IMG/VR virus record: IMGVR_UViG_3300046001_000459
Span: 1-20,542 of that record
Reading direction: 5' to 3' (one strand)
From: a virus
DNA length: 20,542 nucleotides
Shown: in pieces, positions 1-5,843 of the stretch
How the letters are laid out: each line of letters starts with the position of its first letter
How positions within the stretch are numbered: the stretch's first letter is position 1
The notes under the pieces: model-generated
Databases searched by the model: none
What the model saw: only the letters and a program-made list of their open reading frames with translations
Told to the model about the DNA's origin: nothing
Program-made: the position numbers and the translations under genes

Positions 1-448
1 CCTCGTCCCACCAATACTTTGCAATGCCACACTTACGCACCAGCGAGTCTTTGAACAACGCGTAGGTGGTCATAAAACCGTTGTTGTCGTTGCTGAATAT
101 GTAGTTTGCATAGTCAGTCGCCTGTTGAGTGCTGGCAACATCTTCAGGACCGCGCGGCACATACTCAACGACATTCTCACTGCTGAAGAAGACCTTCATC
201 AGACTCGGCAGCATGGCGCTGACGGTGTCGCGCACCTCCATCGCCACGACTTGGCTGCGCCCATCTTCCTCATTGCCAAAGGGGTCGCCACGATAGTATT
301 CAGTGCCCTTGGCGCGAATAGGAGAGATGTCGGCATCGATGTAGCTGACAGCATCCTCCAGCTCACCGGCCACGATGCCTTGCAACTCGGTGTCATCCAT
401 CGGATTGACTGCCGCAATGTCGGTGCTCACTTGCATATCGTTGATCAT
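1..448 (-). CDS. Phage portal protein, N-terminal part (cut by window edge)
   Basis: Portal proteins form the dodecameric ring at one capsid vertex through which DNA is packaged and ejected. The ATG at 448 opens a reading frame that runs off the left edge, giving about 149 residues. Visible hallmarks are the segment YYRGDPFGNEEDGRSQVV (about residues 47-64), then VRDTVSAMLPSLMKVFF, and later NGFMTTYALFKDSLVRK. I recognise these from large P22/Sf6-like podovirus portals, where the EDGRSQVV segment and the VRDTV helix are conserved. The start overlaps the stop of the upstream gene by four bases (ATGA), so the two are probably translationally coupled. The C-terminal two thirds lie outside the window, so the full length and any barrel domain cannot be judged. 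The call rests on recognised sequence pattern, not on a search. Confidence 0.8.
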   Translation of the reverse strand, partial: MINDMQVSTDIAAVNPMDDTELQGIVAGELEDAVSYIDADISPIRAKGTEYYRGDPFGNEEDGRSQVVAMEVRDTVSAMLPSLMKVFFSSENVVEYVPRGPEDVASTQQATDYANYIFSNDNNGFMTTYALFKDSLVRKCGIAKYWWDE

Positions 449-735
449 TTCTTGTTCCTTGCAGATATTGCTTTTGCTTTGGCGCGAGCCTGTTCTTTTG
501 AGTTAGCCCCCCAAGCCTTGAGAGACAACGCTAATCGGGTTGGCTCGCCGTTCTTTTCCATCGGACCAGGCATATTGCCCATTCTCGCAAGGAATGATGC
601 CCTGCGCGGATTGTCGCCAGACTTGACAGGCGCTTTCAAGTTCATGCCCTCGGCCTTTGCGCTGGCGCGTCCCTTGGCATTCAAGCCGCCTTTGGGATTT
701 TTCCCTTCACTACGCTGCCACGCTGGTGTCTTCAT
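445..735 (-). CDS. Small basic conserved phage protein of unknown function
   Basis: This 96-residue protein is rich in Lys, Arg, Ala and Gly, with no signal peptide or membrane segment. It carries TPAWQRSEGKNPKGGLNAKG near the N-terminus, then PVKSGDNPRRASFLARMG and GEPTRLALSLKAWGA, and ends in a basic helix (EQARAKAKAISARNKK). I have seen this combination next to portal genes of environmental podovirus-like phages, where it is annotated as hypothetical; it may belong to a DUF family (possibly DUF6321, not certain). Strong positive charge suggests binding to DNA or to the capsid interior, which is inference. The gene overlaps the methyltransferase gene upstream by 26 bases and the portal start by four, so it sits inside the structural operon. 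Confidence 0.7.
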   Translation of the reverse strand: MKTPAWQRSEGKNPKGGLNAKGRASAKAEGMNLKAPVKSGDNPRRASFLARMGNMPGPMEKNGEPTRLALSLKAWGANSKEQARAKAKAISARNKK

Positions 736-1228
736 AAGGCACTTTCTTCAAAATCACATACATAGAATCAACTGCACGCGGCAGTCGCAATATTTCATCT
801 TGCGGCAATTCTAGGCTTGCACCGTAATTGCTGAGACTCATTTGCAAATGTTCCAACTCAAACCGACTGCCCTTCCAACCCAAGTACCACGCCCACTCGC
901 AGTAGTACACCCATGACTTCTCATTGAAAGCACGCACATGAGTTGGGTCTTGCCACGCGCCATGACTCAAGTCATACGGCACATGAATGTGCATCTCGCC
1001 ACCCATCTCCAGCAAATCCCGACAGTTGGTCATGGCCTGCACTAAGTTCGATATGTGCTCCAACACATCATTGGCGATGATCTTGGAAAACTGTCGGTCG
1101 ATCTGCATTGGCGCACCAATGTCCACCACCCAATCAGCACCAACATCGGCGCGAATGTCAGCATTCACGCAATCGGCTCGGCGATCCTTGCCCGAACCGA
1201 GATTAAGAGTTAAACCACTGCTTTGCAT
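710..1228 (-). CDS. Class I SAM-dependent methyltransferase
   Basis: This 172-residue protein is a single Rossmann-type methyltransferase domain. LTLNLGSGKDRR at residues 6-17 is the glycine-rich motif I that binds S-adenosylmethionine. NADIRADVGADWVVDI follows with acidic residues at the ends of the next strands, ANDVLEHI matches the motif around strand 4, and LLEMGGEMHIHVPYD matches the strand-5 hairpin of type-11 methyltransferases. The later QDPTHVRAFNEKSW segment occurs in small phage and glycan-cluster methyltransferases. No target recognition domain is present, so a small molecule, sugar or protein substrate is more likely than DNA. It overlaps the glycosyltransferase by 26 bases, and the pair probably acts together on a glycan or on a virion or host surface molecule. 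The substrate is not determinable here. Confidence 0.8.
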   Translation of the reverse strand: MQSSGLTLNLGSGKDRRADCVNADIRADVGADWVVDIGAPMQIDRQFSKIIANDVLEHISNLVQAMTNCRDLLEMGGEMHIHVPYDLSHGAWQDPTHVRAFNEKSWVYYCEWAWYLGWKGSRFELEHLQMSLSNYGASLELPQDEILRLPRAVDSMYVILKKVPYEDTSVAA

Positions 1229-1901
1229 ATTCCGGTCTGTTCTTTAAGAGCCACGGTATTGCGGCCTTGGTCAGTGCGTCACCGTTCATGCCCACAGTCT
1301 GGCTGCCAATGTGATGCACATATGACCGGCTTAGGTAGTGGTGAAAGCCTGCGACACGCAAATCCTCACAATGCACATCATCAGAATACCAATTTAGTGG
1401 GGGAAACTTTGCAGCCTCCCACGCATCACGCCCAATCCATGCAAAGATAGGTGATGGGCATTCCAGCGGCACAATTGCGTCCTCGTATGGGTACTTGAAG
1501 TAGTGCAGCTGCTGGTCAAAGGGGTTAGATCGAATATTTTGCACAGGTCTGGCCGCATCACAACGCGCAGAAACCCAACCCACAGGCGCACCAGTTTCAG
1601 CTTTCAACTGCGCCACATCCTCCATCAGCAGCCGGTAGCTGCTGGGAGTCAGGACAATATCGTCATTGGCGCAAATCACCGACTCAAAGCCATCGGCAAA
1701 GGCTTTGTCCATGATGTCGTTGTAGTCATCACCGAAATTGTGCGATGCACCAAAGACTTTCAGGTCAGCGTTAAAGCCGCCAATAATGGACTCTGGACCG
1801 CGCAAATAGACAGGCACTTCGGGACAGTACTCGGCGATGCTTGTGAGCATCACCCGCAAACCTTTTGCGTGTACTGTCGAGATGCATATGGGTGAGATCA
1901 C
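1203..1901 (-). CDS. GT-A fold glycosyltransferase-like protein
   Basis: This 232-residue protein begins with the strand-turn pattern of family 2-like glycosyltransferases (ISPICISTVHAKGLRVML). It continues with NFGDDYNDIMDKAFADGF and then VICANDDIVLTPSSY at about residues 75-89, where ANDD sits at the position of the metal- and nucleotide-sugar-binding DXD motif. A Trp- and His-rich C-terminal half (PIFAWIGRDAW, NWYSDDVHCEDLR) fits the acceptor side. The chosen start is GTG at 1901, which forms a GTGA overlap with the stop of the upstream 54-aa gene; the first in-frame ATG is 17 codons later and would lose the first strand. Family knowledge suggests sugar transfer to lipopolysaccharide, virion protein or modified DNA. 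Which of these cannot be told. The next gene is a methyltransferase. Confidence 0.75.
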   Translation of the reverse strand: MISPICISTVHAKGLRVMLTSIAEYCPEVPVYLRGPESIIGGFNADLKVFGASHNFGDDYNDIMDKAFADGFESVICANDDIVLTPSSYRLLMEDVAQLKAETGAPVGWVSARCDAARPVQNIRSNPFDQQLHYFKYPYEDAIVPLECPSPIFAWIGRDAWEAAKFPPLNWYSDDVHCEDLRVAGFHHYLSRSYVHHIGSQTVGMNGDALTKAAIPWLLKNRPEYAKQWFNS

Positions 1902-2062
1902 TTCTTTGACTTTGGCTTCTTGGCGGTCTTGGCCGCCAGCTTGAAGTCAGCGGCAGACGGTGCTGCCTTTGATCCCACTTTGTTCATCTTCTCACCGCTG
2001 CCTGCGGCGATGCGTTTTTGTTTGGCGTTGATGTTGGCGTAGAGGCCAGGCTTAGTCTTCAT
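1898..2062 (-). CDS. Small basic protein, 54 aa, unknown function
   Basis: The reading frame from ATG at 2062 to TGA at 1898-1900 encodes 54 residues starting MKTKPGLYANINAKQKRIAA. The middle reads GSGEKMNKVGSKAAPSAADF and the tail is very Lys-rich (AAKTAKKPKSKK). I recognise this pattern (KPGLYANINAK, SGEKMRKPGSKGAP) from many phage structural modules, where it is always a hypothetical protein. It overlaps the upstream Cys-containing gene by 11 bases and the downstream glycosyltransferase start by four (GTGA), which supports translation. Strong basicity suggests a nucleic-acid or capsid-associated role, but no function is known to me. Confidence 0.65.
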   Translation of the reverse strand: MKTKPGLYANINAKQKRIAAGSGEKMNKVGSKAAPSAADFKLAAKTAKKPKSKK

Positions 2063-2540
2063 TTTTCATTCCAATCTTGATTGTCAACAATGACTCAGGC
2101 TCTTCACCCTCATCCTCTTCACCCTCGCCACCGGCAACCCATGCCGAACAGGTACGGCTGGACGCGCACTTGAAGTCGAATATCTCGCAGTAACCTAAGT
2201 CACCGGCATCAATCACCGCCCAAGGGTCACCCTCGTCACCAATGCCCTTGGCGATGCAATCCAGCATGGAATCATCTTGGTTGAAAGCCGCGCAGTTACC
2301 GCACAGGCTTTGCTTGGCCTCGTCCTCGGACACTTCCCACTGATCAGCCATCTTCATCCAATACTGCTTGTTGGGCAGCTTGGGATTCTCAGGACCGTAG
2401 TTCGCAGAGTCAATCGCCTTGGCGCGATTCTTCAGATTAAGCGTGATGTCTTGCGTTGCCATGGGGCAGCTCTCTTCGCCACCCTCATAGCCCTCATCCT
2501 GATCCATGGCCTGATCCATGGTGCGCTGTAGCGTAGCCAT
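2052..2540 (-). CDS. Acidic Cys-containing phage protein, possible metal binder
   Basis: This 162-residue acidic protein has an unstructured N-terminus (MDQAMDQDEGYEGGEE). The core contains NYGPENPKLPNKQYW, then LCGNCAAFN (CxxC), LDCIAKGIGDEGDPW, DLGYCEIFDFKCASSRTC and AWVAGGEG. That makes six regularly placed cysteines, followed by an acidic linker and a short hydrophobic end. The spacing suggests a Zn or Fe-S site; resemblance to high-potential iron-sulfur proteins is only superficial. I know this family as a conserved hypothetical near portal and scaffold genes of environmental phages. The ATG overlaps the stop of the upstream gene by one base (TAATG), and its end overlaps the 54-aa gene by 11 bases. 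No enzymatic function can be claimed. Confidence 0.7.
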   Translation of the reverse strand: MATLQRTMDQAMDQDEGYEGGEESCPMATQDITLNLKNRAKAIDSANYGPENPKLPNKQYWMKMADQWEVSEDEAKQSLCGNCAAFNQDDSMLDCIAKGIGDEGDPWAVIDAGDLGYCEIFDFKCASSRTCSAWVAGGEGEEDEGEEPESLLTIKIGMKNED

Positions 2541-2737
2541 TAACGCATCCCCTTGGTCTTCATGTTCTTGGCAGTGCGAGCACCGCGCATGGGCATCTTG
2601 GCTTCGGACATCGCAATTGCCACGGCCTGCTTGGGACTCTTGACCACTTTGCCGCCTTTGCCAGAGTGCAATGTGCCAGCCTTGTACTCGCCCATCACCT
2701 TGCCAACCTTCTTTGCTGCCTTTGTCATCTTCATCAT
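2540..2737 (-). CDS. DUF6496-like small basic protein
   Basis: This 65-residue basic protein starts MMKMTKAAKKVGKVMGEYKAG and continues TLHSGKGGKVVKSPKQAVAI, then AMSEAK. The core pattern (VMxEfKxGTLHSGkGGKVVKxxKQAvAIAmSEA) is that of DUF6496, found in many bacteria and phages without a known function. A short basic tail follows (RGARTAKNMKTKGMR). The gene lies seven bases downstream of the second of two paralogous proteins, and its stop shares one base with the next start (TAATG). Together with its neighbours it forms a run of four small proteins between the paralogous pair and the glycosyltransferase. A role in head assembly is possible by location only. Confidence 0.7.
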   Translation of the reverse strand: MMKMTKAAKKVGKVMGEYKAGTLHSGKGGKVVKSPKQAVAIAMSEAKMPMRGARTAKNMKTKGMR

Positions 2738-2744
2738 GTACCCC

Positions 2745-3056
2745 TTAAACGATCTCAGTCACAGAAAATATGGTTGCGACAGGCGCAATCACGGCGATCT
2801 TGTCACCACCACTGACCTCAATGTACTCAACCTTGTTGATGGGCAACTGAGTAGATGTGCTATTTGATGCAGTCGGATTTGAGCCAACCTGATAGTGCAA
2901 GTGAGATGTGCCAGCGTTGGCAATACGCACAATGGTGGTCTGCGCTCCGAAGGCGGCAGACTGCTGGCTTGTTATGGTGACAGTAATCACCTGACTCGCG
3001 CCATGCTTGCCAAATATGCAAACCTTGCCAGTGTCATCGCGGGTTAATTTAGACAT
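2745..3056 (-). CDS. Small beta-rich protein, paralogue of the upstream gene
   Basis: This 103-residue protein starts MSKLTRDDTGKVCIFGKHG and ends PVATIFSVTEIV. Alternating hydrophobic residues and the near absence of long helices predict a beta sandwich. It is a tandem paralogue of the gene just upstream: I count about 58 identical positions in about 103, including the MSKLTRDD start, FGK, QVITV, TIVR, GxNPTA, and ExxGGDKIA near the end. An AAGGGG Shine-Dalgarno sequence precedes the ATG by a few bases. Position in a structural module and fold type suggest a small head-decoration, head-tail or fibre-associated protein, but this is inference. The nine-base spacing to its paralogue suggests duplication within the operon. 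Confidence 0.7.
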   Translation of the reverse strand: MSKLTRDDTGKVCIFGKHGASQVITVTITSQQSAAFGAQTTIVRIANAGTSHLHYQVGSNPTASNSTSTQLPINKVEYIEVSGGDKIAVIAPVATIFSVTEIV

Positions 3057-3065
3057 CTCAGCCCC

Positions 3066-3380
3066 TTATGAAATCTGCGTCACAGACACATCGGTGGCAA
3101 CAGCACCACGAATAAATGCAATCTTGTCGCCGCCAGTGACTTCAACATACTCAATGGCGTTAACAGGCAGCATCGCGCTGGTGGTCAAAGTCGCTGTCGG
3201 GTTTGCGCCAACAGTGAAAAAGGCTGGCGCGGCATTGGTATTTGCCAAACGCACAATGGTGCAGTTGGCCGCCACAGCAGTAGACTGACCAGTGGTAGCG
3301 CCAACAGTAATCACCTGAGTTGTACCCATCTTGCCAAATGTCGCTATCTGACCGTTGTCATCTCTCGTCAACTTGCTCAT
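3066..3380 (-). CDS. Small beta-rich protein, first copy of tandem pair
   Basis: This 104-residue protein starts at the ATG at 3380 (MSKLTRDDNGQIATFGKMG). An open frame extends 19 codons further upstream, but the inner ATG is preferred because it aligns with the paralogue's first residue and has AAGGGG six bases upstream, the same leader as the sister gene. Features are a predicted beta-strand-rich body with QVITVG, TIVRLAN, FFTVGANPTA and EYVEVTGGDKIAFI, ending SVTQIS. There is no signal peptide. It is the first gene after the noncoding region downstream of terL and may head its own transcript. A small virion decoration protein is the most plausible role, by location and fold only. Confidence 0.7.
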   Translation of the reverse strand: MSKLTRDDNGQIATFGKMGTTQVITVGATTGQSTAVAANCTIVRLANTNAAPAFFTVGANPTATLTTSAMLPVNAIEYVEVTGGDKIAFIRGAVATDVSVTQIS

Positions 3381-3563
3381 ACAAATCCCCTTTAAAGAAT
3401 TAAGCGTTGGTGCAGGGAGTTCTGAGGAAAATCCCACTTAGAAATTTATAACCCAGTTACTCCGCACCAACACGGCTGGAGACTGCGGCCCTAGGTTAAT
3501 GGCGTTCTAGACCGCCCCCTCAGCAGATTAAGCAATCCCCATGCGTGTTGACGCATAACGCAA
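3381..3563. other. Noncoding spacer between terL and the paralogous pair, rich in inverted repeats
   Basis: This 183-bp stretch has no convincing gene. It contains a long imperfect hairpin (3406-3471), a smaller GGCG/CGCC element and two overlapping hairpins just after the terL stop (3541-3569). Read leftwards, a TATAAA box lies near 3447-3452, but no good -35 sits 16-18 bases away, so a host-type promoter is not established. The two palindromes CCTAGG and TCTAGA lie about 15 bases apart. The stretch could be a transcript boundary, an RNA processing signal or a packaging-related site. Confidence 0.6.
3406..3471. repeat. Long inverted repeat (13-bp stem, 2-base bulge)
   Basis: GTTGGTGC at 3406-3413 pairs with GCACCAAC at 3464-3471, and GGAGT at 3416-3420 pairs with ACTCC at 3459-3463. 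The only interruption is the AG bulge at 3414-3415. The enclosed 38 bases are AT-rich. No T-run follows on either strand, so this is not a standard rho-independent terminator. It lies 25-90 bases upstream of the first paralogous gene on the leftward transcript. Confidence 0.75.
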
Positions 3564-3569
3564 TTATGC
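3541..3569. repeat. Two overlapping, mutually exclusive hairpins at the terL 3' end
   Basis: ATGCGT (3541-3546) pairs with ACGCAT (3551-3556) around the tetraloop GTTG. GCATAA (3553-3558) pairs with TTATGC (3564-3569) around CGCAA. The two share GCAT, so only one can form at a time. The second includes the terL stop codon. No T-run is present. Confidence 0.6.
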
Positions 3570-5039
3570 AACCCTTGAGAGGTTTCTTTTCAACGGTTGC
3601 GCCCAGTTGTTGCCAGCCTTCGATCCCATCATGCCAATCACCGCATCTGATGCAAAGGTCAAACAGAAAGCATCAGCCTTGTCAGGTGAGGCCAAACCCC
3701 GCTTTTTGATCTCATCTTTGCTCTCAATCTGAATCTTTCCGTTGCTCGTAAACATATAACGCACGGTGGCCAACTCAGCAATCAGCAGCTCATCCTTTGG
3801 CAACCGACAGTCACGCTGCTCCAACCACGCCTTGGCCTTGTACCAAAGTTCAGCCTTCAGATTGCGGTAAGTACCGCCCATGGCCGGTGACTCCGCGACA
3901 TTAATGCCTCTGGCCGGCAGCTTCAACTCCCGCAGACGGTCAACCACGCCAGCGCCAAGACCAATGCTGTCCACCAGTATCTCGGTTGGACGGTCGCTTG
4001 GCGCCAAAGCCTCGTACTCGGCCACCACCGCACCGGTCAACTGCATCAGGTCTAAGTTCTTCCATGTCTTGATCGGCTCTGTCACCGCGTTCCCACGGCG
4101 TTTGCACAGCGCCGAACGGTCAGAGCCAAAGCGTGCCACATCCAAGCCCCAGACCAGTGGCGCGTAAGGCGAGGCCACCACATCCCGATTCATCGCCAAG
4201 TCCAACAACTCCATCGGTATCACCGTGTCTTCGTCAGACTTTGGAAACTCACCCAGCACGCGGATTCGGTAGGCGTTGGACTCCTCACCGTACCGCGACT
4301 TCATCTCCTCGATGTACGCCTCGCTCACCCTCGGCGAGTCGGCGCAGGACACCTTCATCGTCACCCAATCTCCCGCCAATCGGTTATGCGTGTCGTAGAA
4401 GAATCCGCTGGAACGCACAGGGTTTCCCAGTAGTAGCGTGACGGCGTTGTGGCCGGACATTGATCCAGATGCCGCCTCGAACACCTTCTCAGGTATACCG
4501 GATGCCTCATCTCCCACCAGCATCACATGATCGCTGTGGACACCCTGCAAGGCTTCGGGCTGCTCGGCACGCGATGTACGCGCTGAGATAAACGCCTCCT
4601 CGTTTGCGCCAATCACCTCAATACGGTCCTGTTTCACATCCAACATATCGGCCAGCATTGGCGGCAGCACCTTTACCCAACGCTTAACCTCGGCAAACAA
4701 GGCATCGTAGAGCTGGCTGCTGGTGGGCGCTGTCACCACCACCTTGACCGGAAAGCGCAGCAGCAGATACCAGATCATCGCCCAGGCACTAGCCGTGGAC
4801 TTGCCGACACCGTGGCCCGATCTCACGCTGATGCGTCTGCTGCCTGACGCGATGTGATTCAAGAATTCCACTTGCCAAGGGTCAGGCTCGGTGTTAAGGA
4901 CTTCCTTAACAAACAGGACAGGGTTATTCTTGTACAGCTTGACGAATTCGACAAAAGGGTTATTCGTCAGCAAGTCCTCGGAATTTTTTTTCGGGACGCG
5001 CTTTTTCGCGGTGGGGGTGGTGGGGGTCGGGTCAGTCAT
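3564..5039 (-). CDS. terL: Terminase large subunit (ATPase and nuclease)
   Basis: This 491-residue packaging motor cuts concatemeric DNA and pumps it through the portal. The N-terminal ATPase shows a Q-motif-like PWQVEF (55-60), Walker A SGHGVGKST (74-82), Walker B HVMLVGDEA with Asp177 and catalytic Glu178, and coupling motif LLLGNP (202-207). The C-terminal RNase H-like nuclease shows GLDVARFG with Asp300, ILVDSIGLGAG with Asp357, and SPDKADAF with Asp456, the expected acidic triad. Length is typical. An in-frame TGA lies eight codons before the ATG at 5039, so the start is firm within a few codons, although no strong Shine-Dalgarno is seen. An A8 run falls within codons 17-19. TerL is separated from TerS by a 280-bp noncoding gap that holds a DnaA-box cluster, an unusual arrangement. 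Confidence 0.95.
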   Translation of the reverse strand: MTDPTPTTPTAKKRVPKKNSEDLLTNNPFVEFVKLYKNNPVLFVKEVLNTEPDPWQVEFLNHIASGSRRISVRSGHGVGKSTASAWAMIWYLLLRFPVKVVVTAPTSSQLYDALFAEVKRWVKVLPPMLADMLDVKQDRIEVIGANEEAFISARTSRAEQPEALQGVHSDHVMLVGDEASGIPEKVFEAASGSMSGHNAVTLLLGNPVRSSGFFYDTHNRLAGDWVTMKVSCADSPRVSEAYIEEMKSRYGEESNAYRIRVLGEFPKSDEDTVIPMELLDLAMNRDVVASPYAPLVWGLDVARFGSDRSALCKRRGNAVTEPIKTWKNLDLMQLTGAVVAEYEALAPSDRPTEILVDSIGLGAGVVDRLRELKLPARGINVAESPAMGGTYRNLKAELWYKAKAWLEQRDCRLPKDELLIAELATVRYMFTSNGKIQIESKDEIKKRGLASPDKADAFCLTFASDAVIGMMGSKAGNNWAQPLKRNLSRVA

Positions 5040-5319
5040 TTCGGTAGGTGTTCGGTTGCGTCATCAACCGCCCCCGCCGCAAATCGCAAGGGGGGGGCAT
5101 CGCGCCGCGCCAGCCAGCAGGCCGGTCACCGCGGCCACTTGACAGTTGATTCTGCCTGTGGATATCTTTTCAGCGTAAGTCATTGATTCATATGCTTTCT
5201 TACAGATTGCTTACAATATCCATTTAACACGATGTCCATTATGTTAAGTCAAATGTGGATAACTGGCCTGTTTCTGCTCGTTTTGCAGGCGCTTTGCAGT
5301 TATGCACAGGCCAATGTGC
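5040..5319. other. Candidate replication origin: GC/AT boundary plus DnaA boxes
   Basis: The gap between terS and terL has no gene. The segment 5061-5140 is about 74% GC by my count and includes an eight-base G run (5090-5097). The next 100 bases (5161-5260) are about 32% GC. DnaA-type boxes (TTATNCACA on either strand) occur at 5157-5165 (TGTGGATAT, one mismatch), 5254-5262 (TGTGGATAA, exact), 5300-5308 (TTATGCACA, exact) and 5338-5346 (TGTGGATAA, exact, inside the terS 3' end). The AT-rich part also has an inverted repeat TTAACA/TGTTAA (5224-5229, 5242-5247) and direct repeats CTTACA 11 bases apart (5199, 5210). DnaA boxes beside an AT-rich unwinding region are the textbook pattern of a DnaA-dependent origin. 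Function is inferred. Confidence 0.6.
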
Positions 5320-5751
5320 TCAACCATTGCGATTTTCTGTGGATAAGTCATCAACAACCTCGACATGGCGCAGTGCCGCCATGCGTAGGTCTTGGATGTT
5401 GATGTTTACCGAGGCGGCTTTTTGTAAGCCATAAGTCTTCTGATCCCACCTTTCGGCCAGCCATTGCCTAGTTCGGATGCGCTGGACATCGCGCTGCGGG
5501 TTGCTGTCGGCCATGCTGTCAGCAATGTCCAGAGTCTCCACCGCGAGTTTATCGGCGGCTTTCGCGCGCGCACGCGCAATTATAGAGGGATCGGTATCTT
5601 CGATCCATTGCTCTAGCGCCCTGCGCCCGATGCCAAGCTCATAGCAAATCTGCGTCTGCGACTTGCCAGCCTCGAACATGGACACAATCATGTCATCGGG
5701 CAAATCCTCAAGCAATGCCATGTCTTCCCTGAATTTCGGCCTTCCTGCCAC
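5320..5751 (-). CDS. terS: Terminase small subunit
   Basis: This 143-residue protein would recognise the packaging start site and load TerL. It opens AGRPKFREDMALLEDLPDD and continues with a helix-turn-helix (SQTQICYELGIGRRALEQWI, about residues 30-49). An Ala- and Arg-rich oligomerisation helix follows (ARAKAADKLAVETLDIADS), then RIRTRQWLAERWDQKTYG and a beta-type tail (VNINIQDLRMAALRHVEVV). This order of HTH, oligomerising helices and C-terminal TerL-binding tail is that of Sf6-like small terminases. The start is GTG at 5751, supported by the conserved AGRPKF beginning; the next ATG (residue 11) would remove it. It follows a 29-codon frame by two bases. An exact DnaA box lies inside its last codons. 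Confidence 0.85.
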   Translation of the reverse strand: MAGRPKFREDMALLEDLPDDMIVSMFEAGKSQTQICYELGIGRRALEQWIEDTDPSIIARARAKAADKLAVETLDIADSMADSNPQRDVQRIRTRQWLAERWDQKTYGLQKAASVNINIQDLRMAALRHVEVVDDLSTENRNG

Positions 5752-5753
5752 GC

Positions 5754-5843
5754 TCAGACCCGCTTTAAAGCTGTTTTAACGCGCTGGACGATGTCCAGTA
5801 CCAGTGACTTGATCAAGTCCGCTAATCGTTTAATTTGTTCCAT
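5754..5843 (-). CDS. Possible 29-aa helical peptide upstream of terS
   Basis: ATG at 5843 to TGA at 5754-5756 encodes MEQIKRLADLIKSLVLDIVQ followed by a basic end (RVKTALKRV). The heptad-like pattern of Ile/Leu/Val alternating with Lys/Arg suggests one amphipathic helix. GGAG lies nine to ten bases upstream, within the end of the preceding gene, which it overlaps by 14 bases. The terS GTG starts two bases after its stop, so it may couple terS translation to the upstream gene even if the peptide itself does nothing. Size makes the call uncertain. Confidence 0.4.
   Translation of the reverse strand: MEQIKRLADLIKSLVLDIVQRVKTALKRV

Noticed and set aside
125-814. Long rightward frame of 229 codons
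   Set aside because: It lies antisense to the portal, the small basic protein and part of the methyltransferase, has no ribosome site and reads as their mirror.
3406-3471. tRNA-like gene
   Set aside because: The end stem pairs well, but there are no D and T arms, no anticodon stem and the spacing does not fit a cloverleaf.
4983-4993. A8 run near the terL start as a frameshift or slippage site
   Set aside because: The terL frame is intact throughout and no alternative frame continues into a recognisable product.
5139-5168. Rightward TTGACA with TATCTT 18 bases downstream
   Set aside because: It would transcribe antisense to terS with no gene downstream; the -10 is weak, so I treat it as chance or as part of the origin region.
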